A stretch of DNA of 20,341 nt from Nitrososphaerota archaeon (GTDB lineage Archaea > Thermoproteota > Nitrososphaeria > Nitrososphaerales > UBA183), in contig JAPCJN010000001.1 of NCBI GenBank assembly GCA_027886925.1, positions 20,092 to 40,432 on the forward strand. Direction: 5' to 3'. Under the pieces are notes generated by a model. The model saw only the letters and a program-made list of their open reading frames with translations. It searched no databases and was not told the DNA's origin. Below, one piece after another: positions 1 through 7,759 of the stretch (the first letter of the stretch is position 1; every line of letters starts with the position of its first letter). A program made the translations under genes and the position numbers.

Positions 1-1
1 A

Positions 2-919
2 CGGACCTATGTTGAGATGATAGACGCGCTCGCCACGGGAGAGCGAGTCGACCTCCTTGTCGACGACGAGGACACCGAAGCGAGAGTGAGGTCGATGCTT
101 TCTGCCAGAAACGTGAGGTTCCACCAGATCAAGAGCGCCGACGTATGGATCAGAGACTACGGCCCGATATTCGTCAAGAAAGGCGGTCGCGAAGGGAGGG
201 TGACCGCGACGAAGTGGAAATTCAACGCGTGGGGTGCCAAGTACGACGACCTCTTCGCCGACGACGAGACCGGACTCGAAATCGCGGAGTCCACGGGTTT
301 GGAGATCTTCAGGACAGGCATCGTCCTCGAAGGCGGGTCGATTGACGTGAACGGGAAGGGGGCCCTGCTGACCACGGAGCAGTGCCTCCTCAACAAGAAT
401 CGAAATCCTCGGATGGGCAAAGCGGAGATTGAGCAATATCTGCGAGACTATCTCGGCACCACGAACATCGTGTGGCTGGGGAGGGGTATCGCAGGCGACG
501 ACACCGATGGCCATGTCGACGACATTTCCAGGTTCGTCGGCGAGGACACGGTGGTGTGCATGACAGAAGAGGACCCCCGCGACGAGAACCACGTGGTGCT
601 GAAACGGAATCACGAGCTCCTCTCAAAATGTAGGGACTCCGAGGGCAGGCGCCTCGAGGTCATTCCGATCGCGATGCCTCGCAAGCTCGCCGCCGACGAT
701 GGCCGGCTTCCCGCCAGCTACGCGAACTTCTACATAGGCAACTCGGTCGTCTTGATGCCGGTTTTTGGGGACGAGAAGAACGACACTAGAGCGATCGAGA
801 CGCTCTCGGGTCTGCTCCCACGGAGGAAGGTGGTGCCGATAAACTGCAGGGAGCTGGTCTACGGGTTCGGCGGCATCCACTGCATTACCCAGCAGCAGCC
901 CGCCGCCCGCGGCAGCTAG
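2..919 (+). CDS. aguA: Agmatine deiminase family protein, 5' end cut off by window
   Basis: Hydrolyses agmatine to N-carbamoylputrescine and ammonia (polyamine or arginine-derived nitrogen metabolism, cytosolic), or is a close member of the peptidyl-arginine deiminase (PAD_porph) family. The frame is open to the left edge, reading RTYVE before the first Met at 17, so the true start lies outside. Counting that Met as 1, guanidino-group handling motifs are visible: WIRDYGP at 44-50, EGGSID at 105-110, a GDDTDGHVDD motif with His166 and Asp168, and the C-terminal nucleophile motif GGIHCITQQQP with Cys289. All expected catalytic residues are present, so it should be active. The usual partner, N-carbamoylputrescine amidohydrolase, is not in the window. 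It converges with the PPOX gene 20 bases downstream. Family assignment is firm; the exact substrate is inferred. Confidence 0.93.
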   Translation, partial: RTYVEMIDALATGERVDLLVDDEDTEARVRSMLSARNVRFHQIKSADVWIRDYGPIFVKKGGREGRVTATKWKFNAWGAKYDDLFADDETGLEIAESTGLEIFRTGIVLEGGSIDVNGKGALLTTEQCLLNKNRNPRMGKAEIEQYLRDYLGTTNIVWLGRGIAGDDTDGHVDDISRFVGEDTVVCMTEEDPRDENHVVLKRNHELLSKCRDSEGRRLEVIPIAMPRKLAADDGRLPASYANFYIGNSVVLMPVFGDEKNDTRAIETLSGLLPRRKVVPINCRELVYGFGGIHCITQQQPAARGS

Positions 920-939
920 CAGGTCGAACTTCGACTGGA

Positions 940-1326
940 TTAGCGGAAACCCCAGCTGCGCTTGACCGAGGGGGTTATCTTGACGTAAGCCCTGCCTTCT
1001 TCGTCGCATAGTTCCGCCTTCCCCCTGACCTCCAGGCCTCGAGGCCGCCAAGGGTCCACGGTGAGGAGGTCATCGATCACAAGGGCGACCTTCTCGTTCT
1101 CTATGAGGTTCCTGAACTTCAGGCTCTTCCTGAGGTTCCAACCGCTGAAGTAGAAGGCGGTCCCGTCGAACTCATAGGCGACAGGCACGACGTGGGGCTG
1201 ACCTTCGCGGGACGCGGTCGCGACCCTCGCCAGGCGGCTCTGCGTTACAAACTTCACCTCGTCTTCGGTGAAGACCACGCCGCCATTGCGACTTGCTTTC
1301 TTGCCGGCAGGCGCTTCGCTTTTCAT
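940..1326 (-). CDS. PPOX-class flavin/F420-dependent oxidoreductase
   Basis: A 128-residue single-domain split-barrel protein of the pyridoxamine 5'-phosphate oxidase superfamily. It begins FTEDEVKFVTQSRLARVATAS and continues with QPHVVPVAYEFDG, a strand pattern for binding the phosphate of the cofactor, then NLRKSLKFRNL, VDPWRPRGLEVRG and a final SWGF. The DPWRPRG signature is typical of the OxyR/MSMEG_5819-like PPOX subgroup, many of whose members use F420; the cofactor here is inferred. It probably reduces or oxidises a small molecule in the cytosol. The ATG start is supported by an AT-rich box (AACATATTAGC on the minus strand, 1350-1361) about 26-30 bases upstream, which suggests a leaderless mRNA. 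It lies downstream of the HxlR regulator on the same strand, 106 bases away; HxlR regulators are often next to redox enzymes. Confidence 0.85.
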   Translation of the reverse strand: MKSEAPAGKKASRNGGVVFTEDEVKFVTQSRLARVATASREGQPHVVPVAYEFDGTAFYFSGWNLRKSLKFRNLIENEKVALVIDDLLTVDPWRPRGLEVRGKAELCDEEGRAYVKITPSVKRSWGFR

Positions 1327-1432
1327 CGTATGGTGATTCCGAAGCCTGCTAATATGTTGGGCAGTTTCGGCTCCCTGAGTAGGTCTCGGGGAGACTACCT
1401 TATGGATCCTGCGAATGTTTTTTCGAAGCTGA

Positions 1433-1801
1433 TCATTGCCGGGGCTGTGGCGGCAGCTGCTGCTCCTTGCCCCACTTCACGGCCCAGTCGGAGAGCTCCG
1501 AGAGTATCGCGTGCAGCTCCCATCCTTTCTTGGTTAGCGAATATTCGACCCTTGGCGGCGTATCGGGGAGCACCTTCCTGAGCACGATGCCCTCCCTCTC
1601 GAGCTCCGTCAGCCTTTCCGCCAGGCTCGTTGCACTGATGCCTTCTGTCCGCCTCTTCAGCTCGTTGAACCTGGCAGGCTCTTTCAACCCGAGGCTATGG
1701 ATCACTGGCAAGGTCCAGACCTTTATCAGCGCATTCCAAGTGTTATGGACGATCTTGCATTCGCTCAAAACCTCTTGAGTCAGCTGTTTGGTCTCGCTCA
1801 A
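1433..1801 (-). CDS. HxlR-family winged-helix transcriptional regulator
   Basis: A 122-residue cytosolic DNA-binding protein. After a Cys15 (CKIVHNTWNALIKVWTLPVI) typical of the redox- or thiol-sensitive HxlR/YodB group, it shows the winged-helix core: FNELKRRTEGISATSLAERLTELEREGIVLRK, then the wing VEYSLTKKGWEL and a C-terminal helix SDWAVKWGK. The start is TTG at 1799-1801; the codon just before it is a TAG stop, and no earlier start is possible. HxlR proteins normally act as dimers that bind an inverted repeat. One lies in this gene's own promoter (1814-1840), overlapping the predicted transcription start and abutting the TATA box, so autorepression is likely. Possible targets are the PPOX gene downstream or the divergent DUF1800 operon. 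That last link is inference. Confidence 0.9.
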   Translation of the reverse strand: MSETKQLTQEVLSECKIVHNTWNALIKVWTLPVIHSLGLKEPARFNELKRRTEGISATSLAERLTELEREGIVLRKVLPDTPPRVEYSLTKKGWELHAILSELSDWAVKWGKEQQLPPQPRQ

Positions 1802-1813
1802 CTACACTTCACG

Positions 1814-1840
1814 TATCTAGTAAACATGTGTTACTAGATA
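1814..1840. promoter_or_regulatory. Probable HxlR operator: 10-bp inverted repeat
   Basis: Two perfect 10-base arms, TATCTAGTAA (1814-1823) and TTACTAGATA (1831-1840), are separated by seven bases. This size and symmetry fit a winged-helix dimer site. It overlaps the predicted transcription start of the HxlR gene and abuts its TATA box. Confidence 0.75.
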
Positions 1841-1846
1841 TATAAG
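1838..1846 (-). promoter_or_regulatory. TATA box of the HxlR gene
   Basis: The minus strand reads CTTATATAT, a good archaeal TATA box. It predicts transcription starting near 1816-1818, about 15 bases before the TTG start codon. Confidence 0.65.
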
Positions 1847-1847
1847 C

Positions 1848-2068
1848 GTGATTGCCAGAATATCATCTTGTGGGCTCGAGCCTGCAGGTTGCAGTGTCAA
1901 GAAACGACCCATGAGGGGGACGTCTCTCCGCGCGATGCGTCATAGGATTGACCGGAAGTTCATTCCAGAATGGATGACTCTTTCACTTTTTGACTCGCAT
2001 TCTAACAAGAATGATGGAAACTCCAATTCCAATCAGGGTAACCTAATATTCAATCCTATGTGATACAT
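1848..2068. other. Intergenic region upstream of the DUF1800 operon
   Basis: No convincing gene. It holds two inverted elements, CATTCCAGAATG at 1961-1972 and CATTCTAACAAGAATG at 1998-2013, whose centres are 39 bases apart. A TATA-like stretch CTAATATTC at 2043-2051 lies about 22 bases before the ATG at 2069. The region probably holds the control sites of the DUF1800 operon. Confidence 0.5.
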
Positions 2069-3561
2069 ATGACGGGTGGAATAGAAAAACGGACAGAAGG
2101 GCGTTCCTAAGGCTCTCCGCGGCCACCGCCGGAGTGACGGCGATGAGCCTCTATGGCGCTGACATGCTGAAGGTCGTCAACGCGTCCAACTCTTCGCTCA
2201 TCAACAATTCTGGTGGAGCCGCGACCCTGCTGGCCGCTACTCCTGCCGCGCCGATGTCTGCGCAGCTCCAGGTCGCGCATCTCCTGCGGCGAGCGGGATT
2301 CGGAGGAAATCCTTCGGAACAGGCGAAATTTCAGGGGATGGGTTTCGACGCCGCCTTGGATTACCTGATCAATTACGAACAGATCGACAACAGCGCGCTC
2401 GACGCGATAACCCCTAACATCCGATCTTCCTATTCGGGTACGATCCCGCAGGGACAGAACGAGCTGAACAATCTGGCCACGTGGTGGGTGAACAGGATGA
2501 TCCAGACCCCGAGGCCGCTCGAAGAGAAGATGACGCTCTTTTGGCACAACCACTTCGCCACCGCCAACTTCAAGGTCCAGAACGGGTTTCTGATGTATCA
2601 GCAGAACCAGTTCCTCCGCGCCAACGCCCTAGGTAACTTCAGCGACCTCCTGACGGGTATGACCTCTGACGCCGCGATGCTCGTCTGGCTCGACGGCGTC
2701 ATGAACAGGAAGAACAACCCCAATGAGAACTATGCGAGGGAGGTCATGGAAGTATTCTCGACAGGCAGGGGCCCTTACATCCAGGCGGATGTCACTAACG
2801 GAGCCAAGGCCTTCACAGGCTTCTCCATCAACAGCACCGGTCAGGGAGTCTTCAACGCTGCGGCCCACGACACCAGCGTCAAGACGTTCCTCGGGCAGAC
2901 CGGTAACTTCGCCCCCCAGGACATACTCGATATACTCGTCGCTCGCCCGGAGACCGCCACGAACCTTTCCACCGAGCTGTTCACGTTCTTCGGCTATCCC
3001 AACCCGAGCCCCGACCTAGTTAACCGGCTCTCGGCCGTTTACTTCGACAGCGGGTATAGCATAAAATCCATGGTCCAGGCGATAATCTCCTCCCCGGAGT
3101 TCGTCTCCAACCGGGCATACCTGGCCAACGTCAAGAGCCCCACCGAGTACGTCGTCACAGCACTCCGGTCGCTCAACGCCACCTCGGTACCCAGAGCCCT
3201 CGTGGGCACGATGAGCAACCAGGGTCAGCTGCTTTTCGACCCGCCTTCGGTCTTCGGATGGCCTTCGGGTATTCAATGGATTAACACCGGCTCGGTCATG
3301 GAACGCTACAACTTCCCGATCAACATCCAGACCACAAGCCAGAACAGCGCCAGCGGCCTTAACCCCGCTGAGATTTTTGGAGGAGGGACTCCAGAGAGCG
3401 CGGCCGTCGGCAACCTGGTAAACACCCTCTTCCCTGACGGGATGCCCAGCGAAGTGCTTTCGGTGATCCAATCCTCGACAGCCCGCTACACCGACCCCAC
3501 CCTTAAGACGAAGAACACGGTCCGCCTTGCAATGGCGAGCCCGTTCTACAACCTGAATTGA
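2069..3561 (+). CDS. DUF1800 protein with Tat signal; start needs a one-base correction
   Basis: A secreted protein of the DUF1800 family, of unknown biochemical role. The uninterrupted frame reaches back to 2047 but has no ATG, GTG or TTG before GTG 2134, although it encodes a Tat motif there (TDRRAFLRLSAATAG). The ATG at 2069 is one base out of frame. Adding one A to the A-run at 2085-2089 joins ATG-TGGIEK to that Tat motif and gives about 497 residues. Counting from GTG 2134 as residue 1, the family landmarks are AHLLRRAGFG (48-57), WWVNRM and FWHNHF (117-141), NPNENYAREVMEVFSTG (195-211) and AKAFTGF (224-230), followed by the D-KTFLGQTGNF and FGWPSG segments. The gene ends at the ribosome-binding site of DUF1501, so the two are co-transcribed. 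The family call is firm; the N-terminus is reconstructed. Confidence 0.88.
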
Positions 3562-3566
3562 GGTGA
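3560..3566 (+). promoter_or_regulatory. Shine-Dalgarno site that fixes the DUF1501 TTG start
   Basis: GAGGTGA overlaps the TGA stop of DUF1800 and sits six bases before the TTG at 3573. It supports that rare start codon and suggests translational coupling. It is one of few clear ribosome-binding sites in the window, as expected for a gene inside an operon. Confidence 0.7.
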
Positions 3567-3572
3567 AATTGT

Positions 3573-4829
3573 TTGAAAAACAAAAGACGAGATTTCCTGA
3601 GGCAGGTCGCAGCAAGAGTCGCCGGGATCCCCTCCATCACGCCCCTCAGCCTCGGTCCTACCGTGGTAGAGGCCAACGACATCAGCCTGGGCGCGACCGC
3701 AGCCCTCCAGAACGCCTCTAACAAGACGCTCGTCGTCATCCAGCTCATGGGCGGGAACGACGGCCTCAACACTGTGGTCCCGTATGGGCAGGCGGCCTAT
3801 CTGCAAAACAGGCCGACCATCGGGCTGCAATCGACCGAGATACTCCCAATCGACGGCGACGTGGCTCTGAACTCACAAATGAGCGGGATGATGAGCCTGT
3901 ACAAGAGCAACCGCATGGCCATCATCCAAGGCGTCAGCTACCCGAACCCGAACCTGTCCCACTTTGAAGCTACCGCCATCTGGGAGAGCGCGGAGCCGGG
4001 TATGCCGTTCTCGAACGGTTGGCTAGGCCGCTACATGGACGTTGCCAACGCACTCGAGACGCCCGCCGTCGCGCTGAACCTTCAGGAACTCGTCCCACAG
4101 ACCCTCCTGGGGAGCACGGCCCAGCCCCTGTCCTTTTCTACGGTGCAGGGTTTCCAGGTCGCCCCGCTCACCCAAGGCGACACTGTGAGCGAGAGCGTCG
4201 TCCAGCAGCTAAACGAAACGGCCTGCAGCGCCTGCAGCGAATACAACTCGCTGGTGAACCAGATGATGCAATCCGGGCTCGACGCCATCTCCGCATCGAG
4301 CGTGATCCAGGCGGCCGCGAACAGCTACACCGCCCAGGTAACCTACCCGAACAACGACTTTGCGAACAGGTTGAAGCTTGCGGCGGGGATAATAGTCTCG
4401 AGTCTCAATCCGAAGATAGTCTACGTCACGCTGGGAGGGTTCGATACGCACGGCAACCAGAAGGCGACCCAGAACGCACTCCTCAAGCAACTCTCCGACG
4501 GCGTAACGGCCTTCTACAACGACCTTTCTGCGCAAGGAAGGGCCAACAATACGCTCATGATGACCTTCTCCGAGTTCGGACGAAGAGTGAAGGAGAACGG
4601 CAGCCGCGGGACTGACCATGGGACAGCCCTGCCACAGTTCATGATTGGAGGGCAGGTGAGCCCGGGCCTCTACGGGAACTACCCAAGCCTAACGAACCTT
4701 GACTCTTCCGGTAACCTGCAGTGGAACATCGATTTTAGGCAGTCCTATGCCACTGTCCTTGAGGACTGGTTCGGGATAGCGCAGACAGAAGTGTTGGACA
4801 CGACCTACACCAAGCTGACTGTGGTCTAG
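3573..4829 (+). CDS. DUF1501 protein, Tat-exported, alkaline-phosphatase-like fold
   Basis: A 418-residue protein of the DUF1501 family, usually encoded beside DUF1800 and grouped with the alkaline phosphatase/sulfatase-like superfamily; its substrate is unknown. The N-terminus KNKRRDFLRQVAARVAG is a twin-arginine signal, which implies export in folded form. Likely metal ligands of an alkaline-phosphatase-like site are conserved: Asp63 in MGGNDGLN, His130 in LSHFEA, Asp291 and His293 in GGFDTHGNQ, and Asp348-His349 in GTDHGTA. TFSEFGRRVKENGSRGTDHG is the family hallmark. A CSAC pair (Cys218, Cys221) might form a disulfide or bind metal. The start is TTG, preceded by GAGGTGA at six bases. The cupredoxin gene follows after eight bases. 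Family call firm; enzymatic activity inferred. Confidence 0.9.
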   Translation: MKNKRRDFLRQVAARVAGIPSITPLSLGPTVVEANDISLGATAALQNASNKTLVVIQLMGGNDGLNTVVPYGQAAYLQNRPTIGLQSTEILPIDGDVALNSQMSGMMSLYKSNRMAIIQGVSYPNPNLSHFEATAIWESAEPGMPFSNGWLGRYMDVANALETPAVALNLQELVPQTLLGSTAQPLSFSTVQGFQVAPLTQGDTVSESVVQQLNETACSACSEYNSLVNQMMQSGLDAISASSVIQAAANSYTAQVTYPNNDFANRLKLAAGIIVSSLNPKIVYVTLGGFDTHGNQKATQNALLKQLSDGVTAFYNDLSAQGRANNTLMMTFSEFGRRVKENGSRGTDHGTALPQFMIGGQVSPGLYGNYPSLTNLDSSGNLQWNIDFRQSYATVLEDWFGIAQTEVLDTTYTKLTVV

Positions 4830-4837
4830 CGGCGACG

Positions 4838-5559
4838 ATGAAATCTCCGCCGCGCACCCAAGGAGAGAGACGCGAACGCTTCCAAGAAAGTCTGCGGGCA
4901 TCACGGGGCGGCTAGCGGCGGTCTCAATAGCGGCCGGGATAGCCCTGGTCCTTCTCGCGGGGGCGCTGGCGGCACCATCCATCTTGCGCCTTCCAATGGT
5001 AACCTCGAGCAGCGCGCAATCCAGCACCTTCACGACCACGCCGTCGGGGAACGCGCCGGGTTCTTCCAGCACCCGCAGCGAGGCCTCCTCGTCGTCCTCT
5101 TCGTCCACCCTTACGACGAGCTCGGCCGATTCAACTTCTGCATCTTCGTCGACCACAAGCCTCGCTGGCTCGACGTCGGGCTCATCTTCCGGCACATCGT
5201 CGTCCTCTTCCACGGCCAGCACGACGAGGACCTCGGCTAGGAACTCGTCGACTACCCCACCCGGTACCTCCCAGGTCGTCCTCCCTGTGGACGTAGGGGA
5301 CAACGAGTCGCTTAACTTCCAGCCTTCGAAGATAGTGGTCGTAATCGGGGTGAACAACACCGTCGTGTGGACGGACCTAGATTTCATCCAGCACACCGTG
5401 AAATCGGTCACGGTGCCCGGTGGCGCCAGGATGTGGAATTCGGGGATAATGAACGAAGGACAGAGCTTCACCGTCACGCTCACGGTCGCAGGAAATTACA
5501 AGTACGATTGCTCGATCCATCCGGACTGGATGGTGGGCACCATCCTGGTAATCCAATGA
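4838..5559 (+). CDS. Membrane-anchored cupredoxin (type 1 copper); N-terminus needs a one-base correction
   Basis: A blue-copper electron-transfer or copper-binding protein on the outside of the membrane. Numbered from TTG 4984, a Ser/Thr-rich linker spans about 8-95 and a plastocyanin-like domain about 97-191. The ligand set is complete: His137 (QHTV), Cys176, His179 and Met183 (CSIHPDWM). The frame upstream of 4984 is open and encodes a membrane segment (RLAAVSIAAGIALVLLAG) but has no start codon. ATG 4838, eight bases after the DUF1501 stop, is one base out of frame; one added base between them (for example in the CCC run near 4857-4859 or the GGGG run near 4905-4908) gives a basic N-terminus followed by that anchor. 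A start at TTG 4984 would leave the linker without any export signal. The last gene of the DUF1800-DUF1501 cluster. Copper role firm; partner unknown. Confidence 0.82.
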
Positions 5560-5583
5560 CGCGCTTCGTCTTCAAGAGAATCG

Positions 5584-5590
5584 ATTATAA
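5584..5590 (+). promoter_or_regulatory. TATA box that sets the cysteine hydrolase start
   Basis: ATTATAA is centred about 26 bases before ATG 5613, the ideal archaeal spacing for a leaderless mRNA. It favours that ATG over the ATG at 5556, which overlaps the cupredoxin stop. Confidence 0.65.
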
Positions 5591-5612
5591 GGAGCCGGGG
5601 CGACTTCCAGCC

Positions 5613-6281
5613 ATGCCATCACCTCACGGGAGCGGAAAAGAAGGGAGGCTCGTGGCAGAGACTGAAGCCAAACAACTTGTCTATTCCCCTTCGGACTACA
5701 TAGAGCCGCACATCTACAGCAAGGACAGAAGATACGCGGTCCTCGTCGTCGACATGATCGAGGACTTCATCCGCGGTGTCTTGAAATGCGACAGGATGGT
5801 TCCGAAGATCCCCAACGTCGTCGCCGTCCTCGATGCGTCCAGGTCCGCTGGAATACCGGTCATTTATTGCAACGACTCGCACAAGCCGTCAGACTTCGAG
5901 CTGAACAGGTGGCAGCCGCATGCGATGCGGGGAACAAAGGGCGCGGAGGTCATACATGAAATTACGCCCCACAGGTCTGACCGTATCGTCCCGAAGTCGA
6001 ACTACAGCAGCTTCCATGACACAGAGCTCGACGACGTGCTCAGGAGCCTCTACGGGGGCAAGGGCGCGAACTCTGTTGTCATCGCCGGAGTGACGACAGA
6101 CTGCTGCGTCAAGCACACTGCGGCAGACGCCTTCTTCAAACGCTATGAAGTCAAGGTCATTGAAGACGGAGTCGAGGCCTTCAGCGAAGTCCAGCACAAC
6201 GTCGGTCTTCAATACATACGGTACTGGTATCTCAGCGACGTCTCCACATCGAAGCAATTCGCCAAGGAATTCAAAGCCTAA
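5613..6281 (+). CDS. Cysteine hydrolase, isochorismatase/nicotinamidase family
   Basis: A 222-residue cytosolic hydrolase of the isochorismatase-like fold, cleaving an amide or vinyl-ether bond in a small substrate. The Asp-Lys-Cys triad is present: Asp47 in VLVVDMIEDF, Lys128 in VPKSNYSSF, and Cys165 in the loop GVTTDCCVKHTAADAF. It lacks obvious nicotinamidase-only metal motifs, so the substrate cannot be named. The start at 5613 is chosen from the TATA box 26 bases upstream. An in-frame ATG at 5556 overlaps the cupredoxin stop by four bases (ATGA) and would add 19 residues if the gene were instead read in that operon. The stop overlaps that of the convergent amidase by three bases. An amidase partner suggests breakdown of amides or ureido compounds, but that is inference. 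Confidence 0.88.
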   Translation: MPSPHGSGKEGRLVAETEAKQLVYSPSDYIEPHIYSKDRRYAVLVVDMIEDFIRGVLKCDRMVPKIPNVVAVLDASRSAGIPVIYCNDSHKPSDFELNRWQPHAMRGTKGAEVIHEITPHRSDRIVPKSNYSSFHDTELDDVLRSLYGGKGANSVVIAGVTTDCCVKHTAADAFFKRYEVKVIEDGVEAFSEVQHNVGLQYIRYWYLSDVSTSKQFAKEFKA

Positions 6282-7651
6282 CGGGCCACCGCGTTCATCG
6301 CCGCCTGCCCTACGCGAAGCACCTTGTCGTCCTCGCCCAGTCCGCAGCTGAACTGGATCGCAGTCGGCAGGTCCGTCGCTCCGGGATTGGAGGGGACGCT
6401 CAGCGCGGGGAACCCGCACAAGTTGAAGACCTCCGTGTTCTGAAGCAGGTGCCGGCGAAGGTCCCCTACCTCGTTCCCGACGACGTCGGAGAGTCTGGGT
6501 GCTGTGACCATCGTAGTAGGCATTGCGAGCGCATCTATCCCCTTGAGAAGGCGACCGAAAACTCGGATCGACTCCAACCTCACTAGATTGGCTCCCAAAT
6601 AGCGGAGCTGACCGATCCGCAGACCTCGCTTGAGCAGTGTGAGCACGTCGGGGTTCATATGCCTCGCCTCGGCCTTCGACTCGACTAGCTTTTCGTAGAA
6701 CCACGCTGCCTCTTTGAGCTGGATTGCACCCCTCGCCCTGCCGAACCTCTCGTGGCTCGAGTCCGCGGCAACCTCCACCACCTCAAAATCTCCGGACTCG
6801 CCCATCCTTTCCATCGCGGTCCAGAAGTTCCTCGAGACCCGCTCCTCAGACCCCTCCACGTAGTGCTTCGACGGAACTCCGACTCGGATCTTTCTTTTCA
6901 GGCTGGCCGCGGCGACAGACCTTCGCCTTCCGGTCAGACAATCAAATGCCCTGATCATGTCGGGCATAGTCCGTGTGAGCAACCCGGCGTGGTCGAGCGT
7001 CGCGCTGAGAGGCAAGACGCCGTCGAGGCTGAGAATGCCAAGGGTGGGCTTGAAGCCCATGACCCCGCATAGCGCCGCAGGGACCCTTACAGACCCGCCC
7101 GTGTCGCTTCCGAGCCCGAGGATGGCGCCCTTCGAGACGGAGACCGCCACAGCAGACCCCCCGCTCGAGCCACCCGCCACCCGGTCCGTGTCGTACGGGT
7201 TCCTCACCGGCCCGAAGTAAGACGCGGCCGACGTCCCACCTAGCGCCAGCTCGTGCATGTTCGTCTTCCCGAGAGGGATGCATCCTAGGCCCATGGCATC
7301 GTCGACGAGCTCGGCGTTGGTCGTCGGGACAAAGTCTCTGAAGGAGTAAGTTGCCCCGGTCGTCGGGAAACCACCGAAAAAGAAGTTGTCCTTTATCGCA
7401 AGAGGGATCCCGAAGAGACCGGCTGCGCGAATCGATTTGTTTCTGCCGAGCCGCCTCGCGTCGAGCTCGCGGGCCCTAGAGAGTGCGAGCCCGTTCTCGC
7501 CATCGAAGAGCCTGATGAAGGCGTTGAGTTCACGGTCGTAAGCCTTCGCGTTATTCAGCTCTTCCTCGACCCTCGCCTCGCATGACGCCCGCCCTTCGTT
7601 CAGGGCGTCGTGGAATGCCGAGTACTCGGACTTGAGGATGCTCGATTTCGT
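6278..7651 (-). CDS. Amidase-signature family enzyme (GatA-like); no canonical start codon
   Basis: A Ser-Ser-Lys amidase of the amidase signature family. The first in-frame ATG (7294) is internal, because essential family sequence lies before it: AGLFGIPLAIKDNFFFGG with the catalytic Lys. The frame is open to a TGA at 7682-7684 yet has no ATG, GTG or TTG upstream of 7294. I place the start provisionally at an ACG (7649-7651), giving 457 residues, because a TATA-like AATAAATAGG (about 7673-7685) lies 26-28 bases before it. On that numbering the catalytic residues are Lys87, cis-Ser163 in VAGGSSGGSAV, and the nucleophile Ser187 in GSDTGGSVRVP. Probably a free-standing amidase; I see no gatB or gatC here to support a tRNA amidotransferase. 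Family firm, start very uncertain. Confidence 0.85.
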   Translation of the reverse strand, partial: TKSSILKSEYSAFHDALNEGRASCEARVEEELNNAKAYDRELNAFIRLFDGENGLALSRARELDARRLGRNKSIRAAGLFGIPLAIKDNFFFGGFPTTGATYSFRDFVPTTNAELVDDAMGLGCIPLGKTNMHELALGGTSAASYFGPVRNPYDTDRVAGGSSGGSAVAVSVSKGAILGLGSDTGGSVRVPAALCGVMGFKPTLGILSLDGVLPLSATLDHAGLLTRTMPDMIRAFDCLTGRRRSVAAASLKRKIRVGVPSKHYVEGSEERVSRNFWTAMERMGESGDFEVVEVAADSSHERFGRARGAIQLKEAAWFYEKLVESKAEARHMNPDVLTLLKRGLRIGQLRYLGANLVRLESIRVFGRLLKGIDALAMPTTMVTAPRLSDVVGNEVGDLRRHLLQNTEVFNLCGFPALSVPSNPGATDLPTAIQFSCGLGEDDKVLRVGQAAMNAVAR

Positions 7652-7695
7652 GGTCTTCGATATTTGCGGCGGCCTATTTATTCAGATTCGACCTA

Positions 7696-7735
7696 GAAAA
7701 ATTGGGGAGAGGCCATGGTCGCTCTGAGACCATGC
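7696..7735 (-). terminator. Probable terminator for the exported-protein gene at 7760-8470
   Basis: A 7-bp stem, CATGGTC (7714-7720) with GACCATG (7728-7734), and a 7-base loop are followed on the minus strand by a run of five T (7701-7697). It sits downstream of the gene ending at 7760 and before the amidase. Confidence 0.5.
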
Positions 7736-7759
7736 CCCGATGGATTCCCTCGTGCCTAG

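Noticed and set aside
1383..1424. Hairpin GTCTC/GAGAC followed by a T-run as a terminator
   Set aside because: The T-run is on the plus strand but both neighbouring genes are on the minus strand, so the orientation is wrong.
1848..2063. 71-codon plus-strand frame before DUF1800
   Set aside because: No domain character; it runs through the putative regulatory dyads and the TATA region.
4689..5483. Long open frame (264 codons) on the minus strand opposite DUF1501 and the cupredoxin
   Set aside because: It is the mirror of the Ser/Thr-rich linker (runs of Asp, Glu and Val) and has no domain; the plus strand has a complete copper site.
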